Of a stretch of 64,000 nucleotides of DNA, positions 26,085 to 36,700 are shown in pieces (position 1 is the stretch's first letter; the number at the start of each line of letters is the position of its first letter). Source of the stretch: Chthonomonas sp035294505 (GTDB lineage Bacteria > Armatimonadota > Chthonomonadetes > Chthonomonadales > Chthonomonadaceae); contig NZ_DATGKU010000182.1 in the NCBI RefSeq assembly GCF_035294505.1, positions 1 to 64,000 of the forward strand. The letters are read 5' to 3'. The notes under the pieces were generated by a model. The model was not told where the DNA came from, ran no database searches, and saw nothing but the letters and a program-made list of their open reading frames with translations. Position numbers and translations under genes: made by a program.

Positions 26085-28115
26085 ATGAGACCGTCTTATT
26101 CCAATAAGAAACCGACCCTAAAGCGGCTTATGCGGTGGTTTCCGCTAACCGCTCCAAAGGGGGCTTGCTCACAAAGACGCGGTTTTTCGCTCATCGAAAC
26201 TCTGGTGGCGATGGTTATATTGGCCATCGGCATTCTCTCACTGGTCAGCCTTTTCCCCGGCGGTTTCGTGGTGCTGCAGCGCACCAGCGAAATGTCCACA
26301 GCGCAAATTCTGGCCAATGAGCAGCTCTCCGACCTGCGCCATATGGAAGGTCCTCCCATCGCCGTGCTCTCGGCGCTTCCGAAGGCCGATGGAACCATCC
26401 AGATTCTCAACGGCACGAACCCGGATGACCTCAGCCCGGCAACTCCGCAAGAGTTAGCTGCCCTGCAGGCGCAGTATAACTTCGCCTTACCCACCGGTTT
26501 TCTGCCCTACTTCTTCTCCGATGTGAACCGTATTCGCTATATTCAAGGGGAATCGTTTACCATCCCTGTGGAGGCTGCAGGTGTAGGAGGCTCCATCCAT
26601 ATTCTGCAATACGGCCCGGTCTACAATGTGTTTCATACCGATAGCAACGGGAACCCTGCGGATAGTCTCACGGTCCACGGCCCTCCTATGACCCGTGTGG
26701 TGGAGGACTCGCAGCCCAATATCAACAACCCGAATCCTATCCCCGTGCTCAACTCACCCGATGAGTACGCCATAGACTACGCGCACAATCAGATCGCTTT
26801 CTATCCACGCCCGGCCCCTAATGCCAACGAGAATCGGCCTAACCTCCGTAAGTTTGATCTGACATTTCTAACCTACCAAACGGATGCGAACGGCTATCCA
26901 ATTCCTGGCTCTTATCAAACCCAAAAAGTTAACATTACAGTACCGGATATTCCCGCAGGTCAACCGCTGGTGCCGATTTGGCAGCCTATCTTCAGTTCAA
27001 ACACGTCACCACAGCTAAATCCACAGACCAATATCGTCCCCTACAGCGATCAGGTAAGCCGCGCGTTCCGGCTTGTCTCCATAACGCCGGGGCCGAACCC
27101 TCCATTCACCGACGACCCTTACGAGTATGCTTGGCTTAGCCCCCAGGAGCCTAACAACGCCAACCGAGGAGTGCTTCTCTTCAATCCGCTAGGTCATGTC
27201 TCCTCGCCAACGCCTACTGCTAGTGGTACACTCACTCAGCCACAAAACCTCGTGGCCTATGTGGACTACTTGACGTATGATAACCACATTATTCGAGACG
27301 ATTCGGTCATTCCAAGCCAAGCTCCCTACACCATTCGTCTCTCCTTGGGGCACATTCTGTCTCAGGGCGATACCCTACCTGACCAGACCACCTACAACGG
27401 CCTCTTTCATAACGATCCGGCGGATACCTCGCCGGATGATGCCGACCTGATCGTGCAGGATATGGATAACGGGCAGCAACTGTGCCGTATCGTGGCCGGG
27501 CAGAGCACGCAGGGCAGCCTAGTGGCGGCCACTTTGGATGCAAAAAATGGCATCCTTACCTTCAGTCAGCCCGGAATCGAGAACAACAATCTTCAGAATG
27601 CCCCTATTCGCATTTTCTATCGAGCCGATAGGCGTTGGGGGATGCAGATCCAAATGGCAACCCCCTATTATCAACTCGCAAGTAGCCCGACCCAAATCAC
27701 CTCAACGTACTGCTGGGTGGGAGATGGCACTAACGGCTCTTCACCCACGCGCATCTACTTTGCGTTGAGTGAGGCCGGCAAAACGGTGACTATCGGCGAA
27801 GTGCACTACGCAACCGCCAATACCAATCCCAACGATCCCACAACATACGGGGTTGCCCATAACGTGACCCTGCAGATCAGCGACGTGAATCGGGTGGATG
27901 TGGTGAACGGGGCGCGCTACGTTTACGCCGATATTACAGATCAAATTCCGAATGCGACCGCCCTTTCGGCGGTGCCGACGGGGCGTGCAGTGGATTACGT
28001 ATCTGGCATGTCGGTGCGTAGCCGCGTGGTGTGGAGTGACCCAGGCAATCCGAACTATATTCTGTGGCGACGTATTGACCGTGACACGGTGTTGACGCGG
28101 CAGAGCGCACCGTAG
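26085..28115 (+). CDS. Oversized PilV-like minor prepilin
   Basis: The 676-residue protein has a prepilin signal with a longer leader than usual (about 33 residues), cleavage site 'RRG^FSLIETLVAMVIL' and a PilV-like assembly helix ('GILSLVSLFPGGF'). The rest is a large, Asn/Pro/Thr-rich, beta-predicted extracellular region. Minor pilins of this class are usually 150-200 aa, so about 500 residues are extra. Two copies of a 'VD-x3-G-x-I-x-F' strand motif occur, around 26760-26880 and 27533-27640; similar strands are found in the downstream giant protein. ATG 26085 is chosen because GGGAGAAGG lies about ten bases upstream. It may prime pilus assembly or display an adhesive domain at the tip. Confidence 0.85.
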   Translation: MRPSYSNKKPTLKRLMRWFPLTAPKGACSQRRGFSLIETLVAMVILAIGILSLVSLFPGGFVVLQRTSEMSTAQILANEQLSDLRHMEGPPIAVLSALPKADGTIQILNGTNPDDLSPATPQELAALQAQYNFALPTGFLPYFFSDVNRIRYIQGESFTIPVEAAGVGGSIHILQYGPVYNVFHTDSNGNPADSLTVHGPPMTRVVEDSQPNINNPNPIPVLNSPDEYAIDYAHNQIAFYPRPAPNANENRPNLRKFDLTFLTYQTDANGYPIPGSYQTQKVNITVPDIPAGQPLVPIWQPIFSSNTSPQLNPQTNIVPYSDQVSRAFRLVSITPGPNPPFTDDPYEYAWLSPQEPNNANRGVLLFNPLGHVSSPTPTASGTLTQPQNLVAYVDYLTYDNHIIRDDSVIPSQAPYTIRLSLGHILSQGDTLPDQTTYNGLFHNDPADTSPDDADLIVQDMDNGQQLCRIVAGQSTQGSLVAATLDAKNGILTFSQPGIENNNLQNAPIRIFYRADRRWGMQIQMATPYYQLASSPTQITSTYCWVGDGTNGSSPTRIYFALSEAGKTVTIGEVHYATANTNPNDPTTYGVAHNVTLQISDVNRVDVVNGARYVYADITDQIPNATALSAVPTGRAVDYVSGMSVRSRVVWSDPGNPNYILWRRIDRDTVLTRQSAP

Positions 28116-28152
28116 ACCCCCTCTGTCGCGTGGTATGAAGGAGCTGGAAACA

Positions 28153-30333
28153 ATGGTAGGGATTCAATCTTTAAAGAGGGTAAAAAGCGCTGCGAACCAT
28201 GCGTTCTCGCTGATTGAGCTGCTTGTGGTGATCGCCATCACCTCTATCTTGTTGGTGATCATCACGAAACCGCTCATAGATGGTTTTAACCTTGTGAACC
28301 GAGCCAGCACGCAGATCGAGAGCCAGGATACAGCCCGTGATACCCTGCGGGAGTTGTCGGCTCAGCTCTCCAACGCGGTTTTTGTCTACGACAACAACAC
28401 ACCGCAAACCAAGATCAACCTTTGGCTCTACGACCAGAAAGGAAATCCCTACCTAACCTCTGTGCCCTATGGCCTCATCGAGTTTGTCTCCCCCGGCCTT
28501 CAGGGAGAGCAGGGCAACAACCCGAATCAGCCGATAGACCCGACCACCGGTCTGCCCATTGTGCCCGGCGCCCAGGTCGCGCTGCCTTTGGCGCCGGGGC
28601 GCACCATCACGCGTTTCTTCATCGGCCTGCACGATAATCGCTCCGGTGTGGATACCTCAGGCTACAAACAGAGCGGCATGCCGGTAGATGGCCAAGGAAA
28701 CTACCACGGCTATGCCAACCGCTGGACCGACCCCCAGCTTGCTTCCAGAGACAACCGAATGACGCTCTATCGGGTGGAGTTCACTCCCTATATTCCCGAC
28801 CCGGATAACCCAAGTACCTTCATCCCCAATCTCTCTTTACTGCATACAGGCACAAACCCAAGCGCGCCCACCGACTCGAAGACCGATCCGCTTATCTTGG
28901 ATGATCCGAACTTTTTCTACGATGCCACCAAAGCAGGAGCCGGAGATACGGGTGACCCCAAATGGGGTGTGCCGGGATGGCAGAAGATTGCCGAACGCTA
29001 TGGCATGCCCACAACGGTGGTCTATCGCTGGGAGAATTGGGCTGCCTTGGCGCAAAACTTGATTCAGGCCAATAAAGGCGATGCCATCTACCTCGATAGA
29101 GATAACAACGGCAACATCGTGTACGATGCCAACGCTCATCCAACGCCGCATCTCCTCATCAGCTTTGTGCCCTCCTCGGTGCAAAACGAGGCGGCAACGC
29201 CGATGAGTGCGAGTGCAGCCGGAGATGAGACGCCCTACTCGGCGCCTCCAGTTTATCAAGCTCGGTATGGGGCTTGGGCCACGCCCTATGGGGTTTCTGT
29301 CTATCGTTCGAGCACGCCTGGGGCCGACCCTCTTTCACAAAACCCACTTACCTACTTCCAGTACTACGTGGATGCTGCCGGCAACGGGCACGTCGTGGAG
29401 CAGACGGTGAATCAGGGCGCCGTGCCGCCTGACCCAGCCACGCTGCCCGATATTGGGCCCGATCCGAACCCGCTCGGCTTCTGGACGAACACCACCAACC
29501 TGCAGTTCGCTTTTACCGTGGACCCGGTGTCCGGCCTCGTCAATTTCGCTTTTCCGCAGTGGGTGCTGAACCTTCAGAGTGGCTATAAAGGGCCGCAAGT
29601 GTACTCCCCGGCCGACATCAATGCGGGCTATGGAGGGGCATATAACTCGCGCTACATTTTACTGTCCGATCGGTTCGATCCAGCACTGGATCTAGTTGCC
29701 CCGCCAGTTCCCCCGCCGGCTGAGCAAGCGAATACCACCTCACCGCTCGGATACTTCCTGGAACACTACGATCTCCAGAATCCGTTTAAGGTACTCCCGG
29801 AGATCGTTCCCGGCAGTGAGGTGGTCATCGGCCCCGATCAGCGTCCGGGCCCGCACTATGGCTACGCTATACAGTACACACGGGTTCCGTCGAGCCAGGA
29901 TGTGATAGGCCCGAACCAGTATAAAATCAACTACATGGTGGTGCCAGGTTATGACCTTAACGACATTACAAAAGACGGTAAACATATAGACTGGCAATCT
30001 GTAGAATGGCGTTTGATGGTGGGGTATATCGCCTTCGATAACCAGCCGGAGACGTTACAGTCGTCTGGCGGGGATAACCCCCTCGCCGGCCTATTCTATC
30101 GGCATAACCTGCCCACACAGAAGGTCGTCAATGGTCAGGATGTACCTGCCGACCCGGTTCAAGTGACCTATCAGTTCCAACTCAACCAGCCTTCGGATGT
30201 GGTGAAGGTGAGCTATCGTACCCGTAGCCTTATAGATGTGGTGCTGAGCGCGCGCCTATTCGATCCCTCTTCGGCGACAGCTCAAGATACCAACCTTGTC
30301 TCTAAAGTGCGCGTGCGGAACCTTCAGCGCTAA
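28153..30333 (+). CDS. Oversized PilW-like minor prepilin
   Basis: The 726-residue protein begins with a prepilin signal 'NHA^FSLIELLVVIAITSI' (Ala at -1) and the PilW/GspJ-type helix with 'TARDTLRELSAQLSNAV'. The remainder, about 680 residues, is an extracellular Asn/Pro/Tyr-rich beta region without a domain I recognise; it includes 'VDPVSGLVNF' at about 29518, resembling the strand motif of its neighbours. An in-frame ATG at 28135 exists, but AAGGAG at 28138-28143 lies nine bases before ATG 28153, so I use the latter. It sits 37 bp after the PilV-like gene. Normal PilW or GspJ is 200-350 aa. Confidence 0.83.
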   Translation: MVGIQSLKRVKSAANHAFSLIELLVVIAITSILLVIITKPLIDGFNLVNRASTQIESQDTARDTLRELSAQLSNAVFVYDNNTPQTKINLWLYDQKGNPYLTSVPYGLIEFVSPGLQGEQGNNPNQPIDPTTGLPIVPGAQVALPLAPGRTITRFFIGLHDNRSGVDTSGYKQSGMPVDGQGNYHGYANRWTDPQLASRDNRMTLYRVEFTPYIPDPDNPSTFIPNLSLLHTGTNPSAPTDSKTDPLILDDPNFFYDATKAGAGDTGDPKWGVPGWQKIAERYGMPTTVVYRWENWAALAQNLIQANKGDAIYLDRDNNGNIVYDANAHPTPHLLISFVPSSVQNEAATPMSASAAGDETPYSAPPVYQARYGAWATPYGVSVYRSSTPGADPLSQNPLTYFQYYVDAAGNGHVVEQTVNQGAVPPDPATLPDIGPDPNPLGFWTNTTNLQFAFTVDPVSGLVNFAFPQWVLNLQSGYKGPQVYSPADINAGYGGAYNSRYILLSDRFDPALDLVAPPVPPPAEQANTTSPLGYFLEHYDLQNPFKVLPEIVPGSEVVIGPDQRPGPHYGYAIQYTRVPSSQDVIGPNQYKINYMVVPGYDLNDITKDGKHIDWQSVEWRLMVGYIAFDNQPETLQSSGGDNPLAGLFYRHNLPTQKVVNGQDVPADPVQVTYQFQLNQPSDVVKVSYRTRSLIDVVLSARLFDPSSATAQDTNLVSKVRVRNLQR

Positions 30334-30412
30334 AATGTCTTCTAAATGAGTGGCTGCTGGCCAATATCATCATGAATTTCGAACCGTTTAGGGTCGAATA
30401 AACGAAAAAACC

Positions 30413-33400
30413 ATGTCCAATCCGCAGATATCGTTCGATCGGGTTTTTAGACGCCGCCCTGCCGAGCGCGGCCAAACCCTTGTCATCGCCTTAGCGGTGA
30501 TGTTCTTCTTGTTGGTGATCGGAGGGCTTTTCGTGGCCCGCATCGCCCGCAATCTCGTTGTTGCCGGTAACAGCCGCGATTCGGCAGAGGCACGGCAGCT
30601 CGCTCAAGCCGGCTTGGACTACTGCAATACCATGCTCAATAGTAGCCTAGAAGGGGCGGATTGGCGCCCCGACCCCACTCCGCCCCTCAGCCCTACCGAC
30701 CCCGATTACTTCTGGCTGGTGCGTGGGTTTTCTCGTATTCCCATGAAGGGCGGGCGCGCCCTGGTGCGTGTGGCCTACGATCCCAACCCGAACAATCCTC
30801 TTGGCCAAGCGCTCACCATCGAATCGGTGGGGCGCCCCGGAGAGCTACCCAATCCGCCCGGCAGTGACCCAACCGTTTTCGTTCCAAACGGCAACTCGCC
30901 AACCCTACGCAGCGAGTTGGTGGCTTATAAAGAGATCGGGCTGACGGACTACGGGCTTTACATCACCGGTAAAGACCGGCGTACCGTGCCCAACTACGTG
31001 GGAACGCCCGCCATTGGCGCCTACCCGGCCACCGTTTTGGGCAACCCCATGCTCGGCTTTGCTCCGTATGCCAATGGGGCGGCCCAGGTGGGCAACCAAC
31101 GGTTTTCTATCTTCGGCTTTCCTATCTACTGCAACGGCGATCTCACTTTTGGAGGGGATACCTATCTCTATGAGAGCCATCGAGGGGGCAATGCCGGCGT
31201 GATTCAAGAAGGGGTGTTCGTGAACGGTAAAATTCGTGTGGAATCTAACCATCCACAGGCTTTTTACTCCACCATAGACGACACGGCGCTTCCTGCCTAT
31301 CTTAACGAGCCGATCAATCTACCCCCCACGCTGTTATCCCCAAACAATAACGGTGGGGCGGTAATACCCTCCGATGGCATTACGGTTCAGCAGCAAAACC
31401 TGGCATTCAACACCTATGGCGGCATCCTTCGTGACGCAGCAGGTTCCAGTGATGCTAATGGGTTTACGCGGAGCGTTCCGCGCCTCGACCCACCTAGCCT
31501 CGATACCGATCTCTACAACAGTAACGATCTTCGCTATCGAGTGCTGACGAAAAACTCCGGATTTTGGGTGAAACTGCCGAACGGCAGCCAGTTCAATACA
31601 GGGCAATATGGGTTAGGCTCCAACATCTACATAGATAATCAAAGCGATCTGCAAAAAGAGACGAATGTGCCCGGAGTGAATGGTGGCTATTCGCTGAGAG
31701 CGAACTGGATAGACCCAGGAGCCGTACACAACTACTGGAACGGGCCCTTCTATATTCCGCCCGGAGTGGAGGTAACCCTGCTTGGCAACGCCATTCGGCT
31801 GACACGGCATGATGGGAAGGTGTTTTATAATCCGGATGGTTCTTCTGCCGGCAGCACCATCACCATCCCACTCTGGGACTACGCCCGAAAGCAGATGGGG
31901 TTGCCGCCTCTGCCGCATGATGGGGATGACCCTGCAGCGCGGCAAGCTGCCGGTTTGAAGAACACTACAATTAATGCTGGCAATGGAGAGAACTATGCTG
32001 TTGGTGGCGACCCGAATGCCTATGGGGTGAATCTCACCCTGTTTGCCGAGGGCAATATCATTGTTCATGGCGTCTATGGAGCCATCACGAACGTTAAGGA
32101 TACGGCAGAGAGCGCTACGACGAGCAAGCTTGCGCGGGTTCATATCACTCTGGTTACTCGTGGTACCGCCTATATTGACGGCAGCGTGGTGGCCGGCGAT
32201 GGCTATGTGGATAACAACGGCGGTATTCATATGGAGCATGCATCTACCTGCGCTATTCTTGCCGAGGACTACGTTTGTGTAAATACCACGCAGTTCATGC
32301 GCACCGTCTCGGCAAATGTTTTCAGTCGGGTAAACCCGGATTTGCCGATCTTCTCTACGCCGATCGGGGTAGGGAGCGAGTCGTTGCCTACCTTGGATAT
32401 GGAGTTTAACTGGGGAGTGAATCCATCTACATATACCTCTAACGGGAACCCCGTGCCCATCTTTCTCATGGTGCGCCATGCGGCAACCGGCCCGTATCCT
32501 GCCCTATTCAACCTGCTGATAAACCCCGGCCTTGCCAGCGCCCCTAACGATCCTCTCTATATTTTCCCGTTCTTCTTAGGGTTTGGCAATAGTCCGTCAT
32601 CAACGGGTGCCTTGGGCATTCTCCCACAGGTGCCTGGACTACCGTTAGATGATTCTTCTATCCTGCCGCGCTTCCAACAGATCGGGCTTCTCATCAACGG
32701 CCCACAGCCTAGCTATCCCGGCATCTTTGCAATAGGCAACCAACGTACCGGCCCATTTTTTGCCCAAAACTACCCGCCGATCAACGCTCCGGGATACGAT
32801 AATCTCCTGCGCTTCCAGTTCGATCAAACGTTGCAACAGCTTTCCGATTCGCCGATCCCCCAGAGCGACTATCAGTTAAGCACGGCGATGATTACCCCGC
32901 TTGATGTGCGCATCGAGGCCCTGCTTTATGCCCAAAACCGCTCTTTCTTCGTGATCCCCGGCTACGCTTTCAACCCGGATGCCAACGATTCTCGCTCGGC
33001 CTATCTGGCGCGCAACAATGTGCGTGTCTCCTATAACGCGCAAGATATCGCGGATTTGGCCAATGCAACGCCCTCGGCCGAACGCGCCTCGAAGGATGTG
33101 TTTCCCTTCTACGATGAGCCGCCCGACGTGCGCATCACCATTTGGGGAGCGATAGCGGAGAACTATACGGCCTCGGAGGGCGATCAGGCTGCCTGGATGC
33201 ATCGCTGGGGCTATATCCCGCAATATTACGGCTCGACGGCCTACTACCAGAACACGGCGGCACGCGTGCAGGTGCCCGACGACCACCTCTATAATAGAGA
33301 TTTCGACGACCCGAACGCGCCCTTTGAAGGCTACGATCCGGGACAGGATAATACCATAGACTACCGTACCCCACTGGAACAACAGAACGCCAACTACCTG

Positions 33401-33727
33401 CAAAACGTCACCGCCAATCCGGCATTGGCCATTACCAACGGCCTGCGCTACGAGTACGCGCCGATCTTGGCCATGCCCTACTATCGTGCTACCGACCTTA
33501 CTTTGGCCAACTCGGCGCTTCTGCGGCGACAGAGAGCCTTGCGGGTGAATATCATACAAACAACGGGAGCCGACGGCACGTCCTATACCTTCGTTCAGAC
33601 ATTGCCGCCGATACCCGATCTGCCTGTGTGCCCGAACTATCTTTACGCGGGTGAGAACTCGGCACGGATAGGCATCGATCCGACGGATAGCGATAACTTG
33701 ACTTCCCTAACCGCTTTTGGAGGATAG
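30413..33727 (+). CDS. Oversized PilX-like minor pilin / membrane-anchored surface protein
   Basis: The 1104-residue protein has an N-terminus like PilX of Pseudomonas: a basic leader, 'ERG^QTLVIALAVMFFLLVI' and the following 'RDSAEARQLAQAGLDYC' helix. As in PilX there is no Glu at position 5 of the mature part. The long C-terminal region (about 1020 residues) is rich in Asn, Pro, Tyr and Gly. It has a segment with short turns such as 'GEGNIIVHGVYGAIT'-like strands (around 32040-32200), suggesting a beta-helix or beta-sandwich surface domain. PilX is normally about 170-200 aa. It lies between the PilW-like gene and the first giant protein and ends directly before it. Confidence 0.8.
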   Translation: MSNPQISFDRVFRRRPAERGQTLVIALAVMFFLLVIGGLFVARIARNLVVAGNSRDSAEARQLAQAGLDYCNTMLNSSLEGADWRPDPTPPLSPTDPDYFWLVRGFSRIPMKGGRALVRVAYDPNPNNPLGQALTIESVGRPGELPNPPGSDPTVFVPNGNSPTLRSELVAYKEIGLTDYGLYITGKDRRTVPNYVGTPAIGAYPATVLGNPMLGFAPYANGAAQVGNQRFSIFGFPIYCNGDLTFGGDTYLYESHRGGNAGVIQEGVFVNGKIRVESNHPQAFYSTIDDTALPAYLNEPINLPPTLLSPNNNGGAVIPSDGITVQQQNLAFNTYGGILRDAAGSSDANGFTRSVPRLDPPSLDTDLYNSNDLRYRVLTKNSGFWVKLPNGSQFNTGQYGLGSNIYIDNQSDLQKETNVPGVNGGYSLRANWIDPGAVHNYWNGPFYIPPGVEVTLLGNAIRLTRHDGKVFYNPDGSSAGSTITIPLWDYARKQMGLPPLPHDGDDPAARQAAGLKNTTINAGNGENYAVGGDPNAYGVNLTLFAEGNIIVHGVYGAITNVKDTAESATTSKLARVHITLVTRGTAYIDGSVVAGDGYVDNNGGIHMEHASTCAILAEDYVCVNTTQFMRTVSANVFSRVNPDLPIFSTPIGVGSESLPTLDMEFNWGVNPSTYTSNGNPVPIFLMVRHAATGPYPALFNLLINPGLASAPNDPLYIFPFFLGFGNSPSSTGALGILPQVPGLPLDDSSILPRFQQIGLLINGPQPSYPGIFAIGNQRTGPFFAQNYPPINAPGYDNLLRFQFDQTLQQLSDSPIPQSDYQLSTAMITPLDVRIEALLYAQNRSFFVIPGYAFNPDANDSRSAYLARNNVRVSYNAQDIADLANATPSAERASKDVFPFYDEPPDVRITIWGAIAENYTASEGDQAAWMHRWGYIPQYYGSTAYYQNTAARVQVPDDHLYNRDFDDPNAPFEGYDPGQDNTIDYRTPLEQQNANYLQNVTANPALAITNGLRYEYAPILAMPYYRATDLTLANSALLRRQRALRVNIIQTTGADGTSYTFVQTLPPIPDLPVCPNYLYAGENSARIGIDPTDSDNLTSLTAFGG

Positions 33728-33781
33728 GTGGTTGCCATGCGCACCGAAGAGGGCATTGTGTTCGATAAGGATAAACCGACT

Positions 33782-36700
33782 ATGAGACACAAGATATCTC
33801 CGCTACAACACGTTTTATGGATGGGGCTGGCTCTGGGGATATTAGGCCTTATCTTGTCTTGTCCGAAGGCGTTCGCCGATGCGACACGCTACACCACACA
33901 GACCCGGCAGATCAAGGCGTGTGTGCTTGTCTCCAACGCGACTTCGCGGGTGGTGAACGGGCAGGTCGTCAAGAACGATCCGGTTCCTTATCTCTTCTAT
34001 GCCCTCGATGCGCGTACCGACTATAAACCGGCGGGTTGGCAGTTCGTAAACCCCTTAGCCCCCTCCACAATTACTCAAGACATTTATAACCGCTGGTTGG
34101 CGCGGCAGATCAATTCCGACCCGGCCTTCCAAAACGGCACACCCCAGTCGCTTATCTTTCGTGTGGGAGCGCCGGTTAGCAAAAATATGGGCGCCTATTG
34201 GGAGGAAGACCTCGACACGATAAGCCAGCAGGCGCTCGACAGCTACGACATCGCGTTTCTCCCTCTGCAAGGTAGCCGATTGGGGGCGGGAACCATTCAA
34301 TTCGATGAAAACGAGGTCGAGAAACTCCGCCAGTTCGTCGATTCGGGCGGCATCCTTTGGATAGAGAACGATGGAGCTGCCGGCATCACTTCGGACGGCG
34401 GCAACTTCCTGTTTCCGTTGCAACTGGCTTCTGCAACAGATAGCCCTGGATTTAATATCCTGCAGCCCCTATCCACCCTTTTCAACGATCCCTACCCGAT
34501 CTCTTTGGCGGATACGGCGAACTTCGCACATACGTTTAGCGGCAACATTTTCGTTGCCTTGAGCGGAGGGCTTATTAACTCCACTTTTGTTGACCCCACT
34601 ATAATGACCCCGATATTGGGCACCTCGGCTCCGTTTGTCTATGCGGGCAACTATGGGGCCGGCCATATTCTGCTTTCAAGTGTTGGCATCGCGGCGGCGA
34701 TCAATGCCGCTCTGGGCGCCCCAAATCCGATCAATGTTACCGGCAGCGCCAATGATGGTGCCGTGAGCGGAGATACCGTGATCGCCGTTCCCACCACACC
34801 GCTTAAGTTTGCCTACAATGTGGCCGCATGGACAGGAGCGATGCCGGCAGCGAATGCCAACTCCCATCGCGATTCGTCCACTCAAGAGATCATCGGAGCG
34901 AACTTAGAAACGGCCTGGTCTACCGTGCCTCTGAACAATCCTCCCAACCCAGGCTCCGGTGTAGCCATTGACCAGAACGTTGCCGCCTATGTAGACGGAA
35001 ATAACGGACTTCATGTTTATAACTTGCATCCGGGGCAGGCCTTAACAGGTTATTCCCTTTTTTCGGATAACGGAATTCCCGACTTCGTGTATGGCACCCC
35101 TTACGATGAGATATGGAATACCTTTTTAGGTGCCAATGGCCGCTACTCTACGCCCCTGTTGGCATCGGTAACGAATCCGGCCAATGGCCAAACGGTAGAA
35201 GTATGCGCCGTTACCAACTCTTTGGGGGTGACCGGGGTGTTTAACGCGCTGCCCGGTTTCCCCGGCCCTCTGCAATCCACATCGCCGTTGCTGTTTCAGG
35301 TAGGGCAGGCCGGGCAGGCCAATGCGGCTATTGACGACACGGCCTCGCTGCTCGATCCACTGCCGGTTCCCGGCCCTGCCTACGCCGGAGGAGTGCTATT
35401 TGCGCCGGTTTATGACAACGCCAACAACGATGCCGGCCATGCCTGGCATGTGGTGGCCGTAGACCTGCTCGGATCGATTGCAGCGGGGCAGACCGTCAAC
35501 GCCTTTTCTAACAACGCCAATGGAGTGGCTCCGTCCGTGAATCCGAGCGCTTTGGCCAACGGATTGAGCGACCTTGTGGGGCCGCTGACGGTTGGGTGGG
35601 TGCCCGACCAACAGACGGGGGCGGAGGACGAGGTGGTCTATGCGGCGGCCCAAGCCGAGCCGAACGGAACGCCTGCGTCGCAAGGGCAATTGGTAGGGCT
35701 TTGGTTTGCAACCAAAAATGAGCCTTTGCAGCCGGTAGACCAACCTCAGAATGGGCTTAATTATAAATTTGAACCGCATGGAGCGCGCGCCTGGGTGCCA
35801 TGGTACCTTACACCGCCGAGCGGTGCCAACACGCTCGACTTGACACCGGTAGTGCACGTTACCGAGACCGATACGAATACCGGTAATGTGATAGATGTGA
35901 AAACCTATCACCTAAGCGATGGGGTCTTTACGGTAAGCTACAATGGACCTCCGCCACCTGACGGAACCGGATCGCCAAGCGGGCACCAGATCGTGGTGAC
36001 TTTCAATGCGAACAACGGGATTTTGCTAAACGATACCACGAACCATATCGTTCGCACGGTCAGCGTGGACTACACACTTGATTGGCCGGGAGATGCGATC
36101 AACGGGATAAGCCCAAGCCAACAAGATATGCAGCTCGTCGTGCAGCGAAGAACGTTTACGCTCTATCCGGAAAGCTCCGTCTCCTCTCCACACTATCTTA
36201 TCGGAGGGGCTGTACTCGATGACCAAGGAGCGGCCCTCTTTGCTTCCTCACCGCAGGGCCTTACGGATAAAGTGATGCAGCCGGGCACGGTGCTGCCAGA
36301 TCGTATTTATAGCGTTACCGGCCAATACTCGACGTTGAGCGGCCCCGCCTCCGGGCAGGTGGTTAACTGGATGTTCTCGCCTATGTATGGCGGCACTTTC
36401 GACGGCAACACCATTCGCCCGAGGCTGGTCTATACCGATCCAACCACCAATGCTCAGGTTCCTATGGTGCAGTTTCGTGTGGTGGGGCAGCCTGCACTTC
36501 TGAACGGCACGGTCTATGTGGTTGGAGTGGCCGCGGATGCCAATGGGGATAAGTTTACGGCTATCCTTGCGCTCAACAGCCAGATCAACCCCGTGGTGCC
36601 GTTGAACCCACCGATCCTGTACAAAACGTCGCCGACCGCCGCACCGGTTCAATTGGCCGTTCAACAGCCCGATTTTGTGAACTCCACCACCTCGCCCGCC

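Noticed and set aside
31613..32479. A 288-codon minus-strand open frame inside the PilX-like gene
   Set aside because: Same reason: antisense shadow with no motif.
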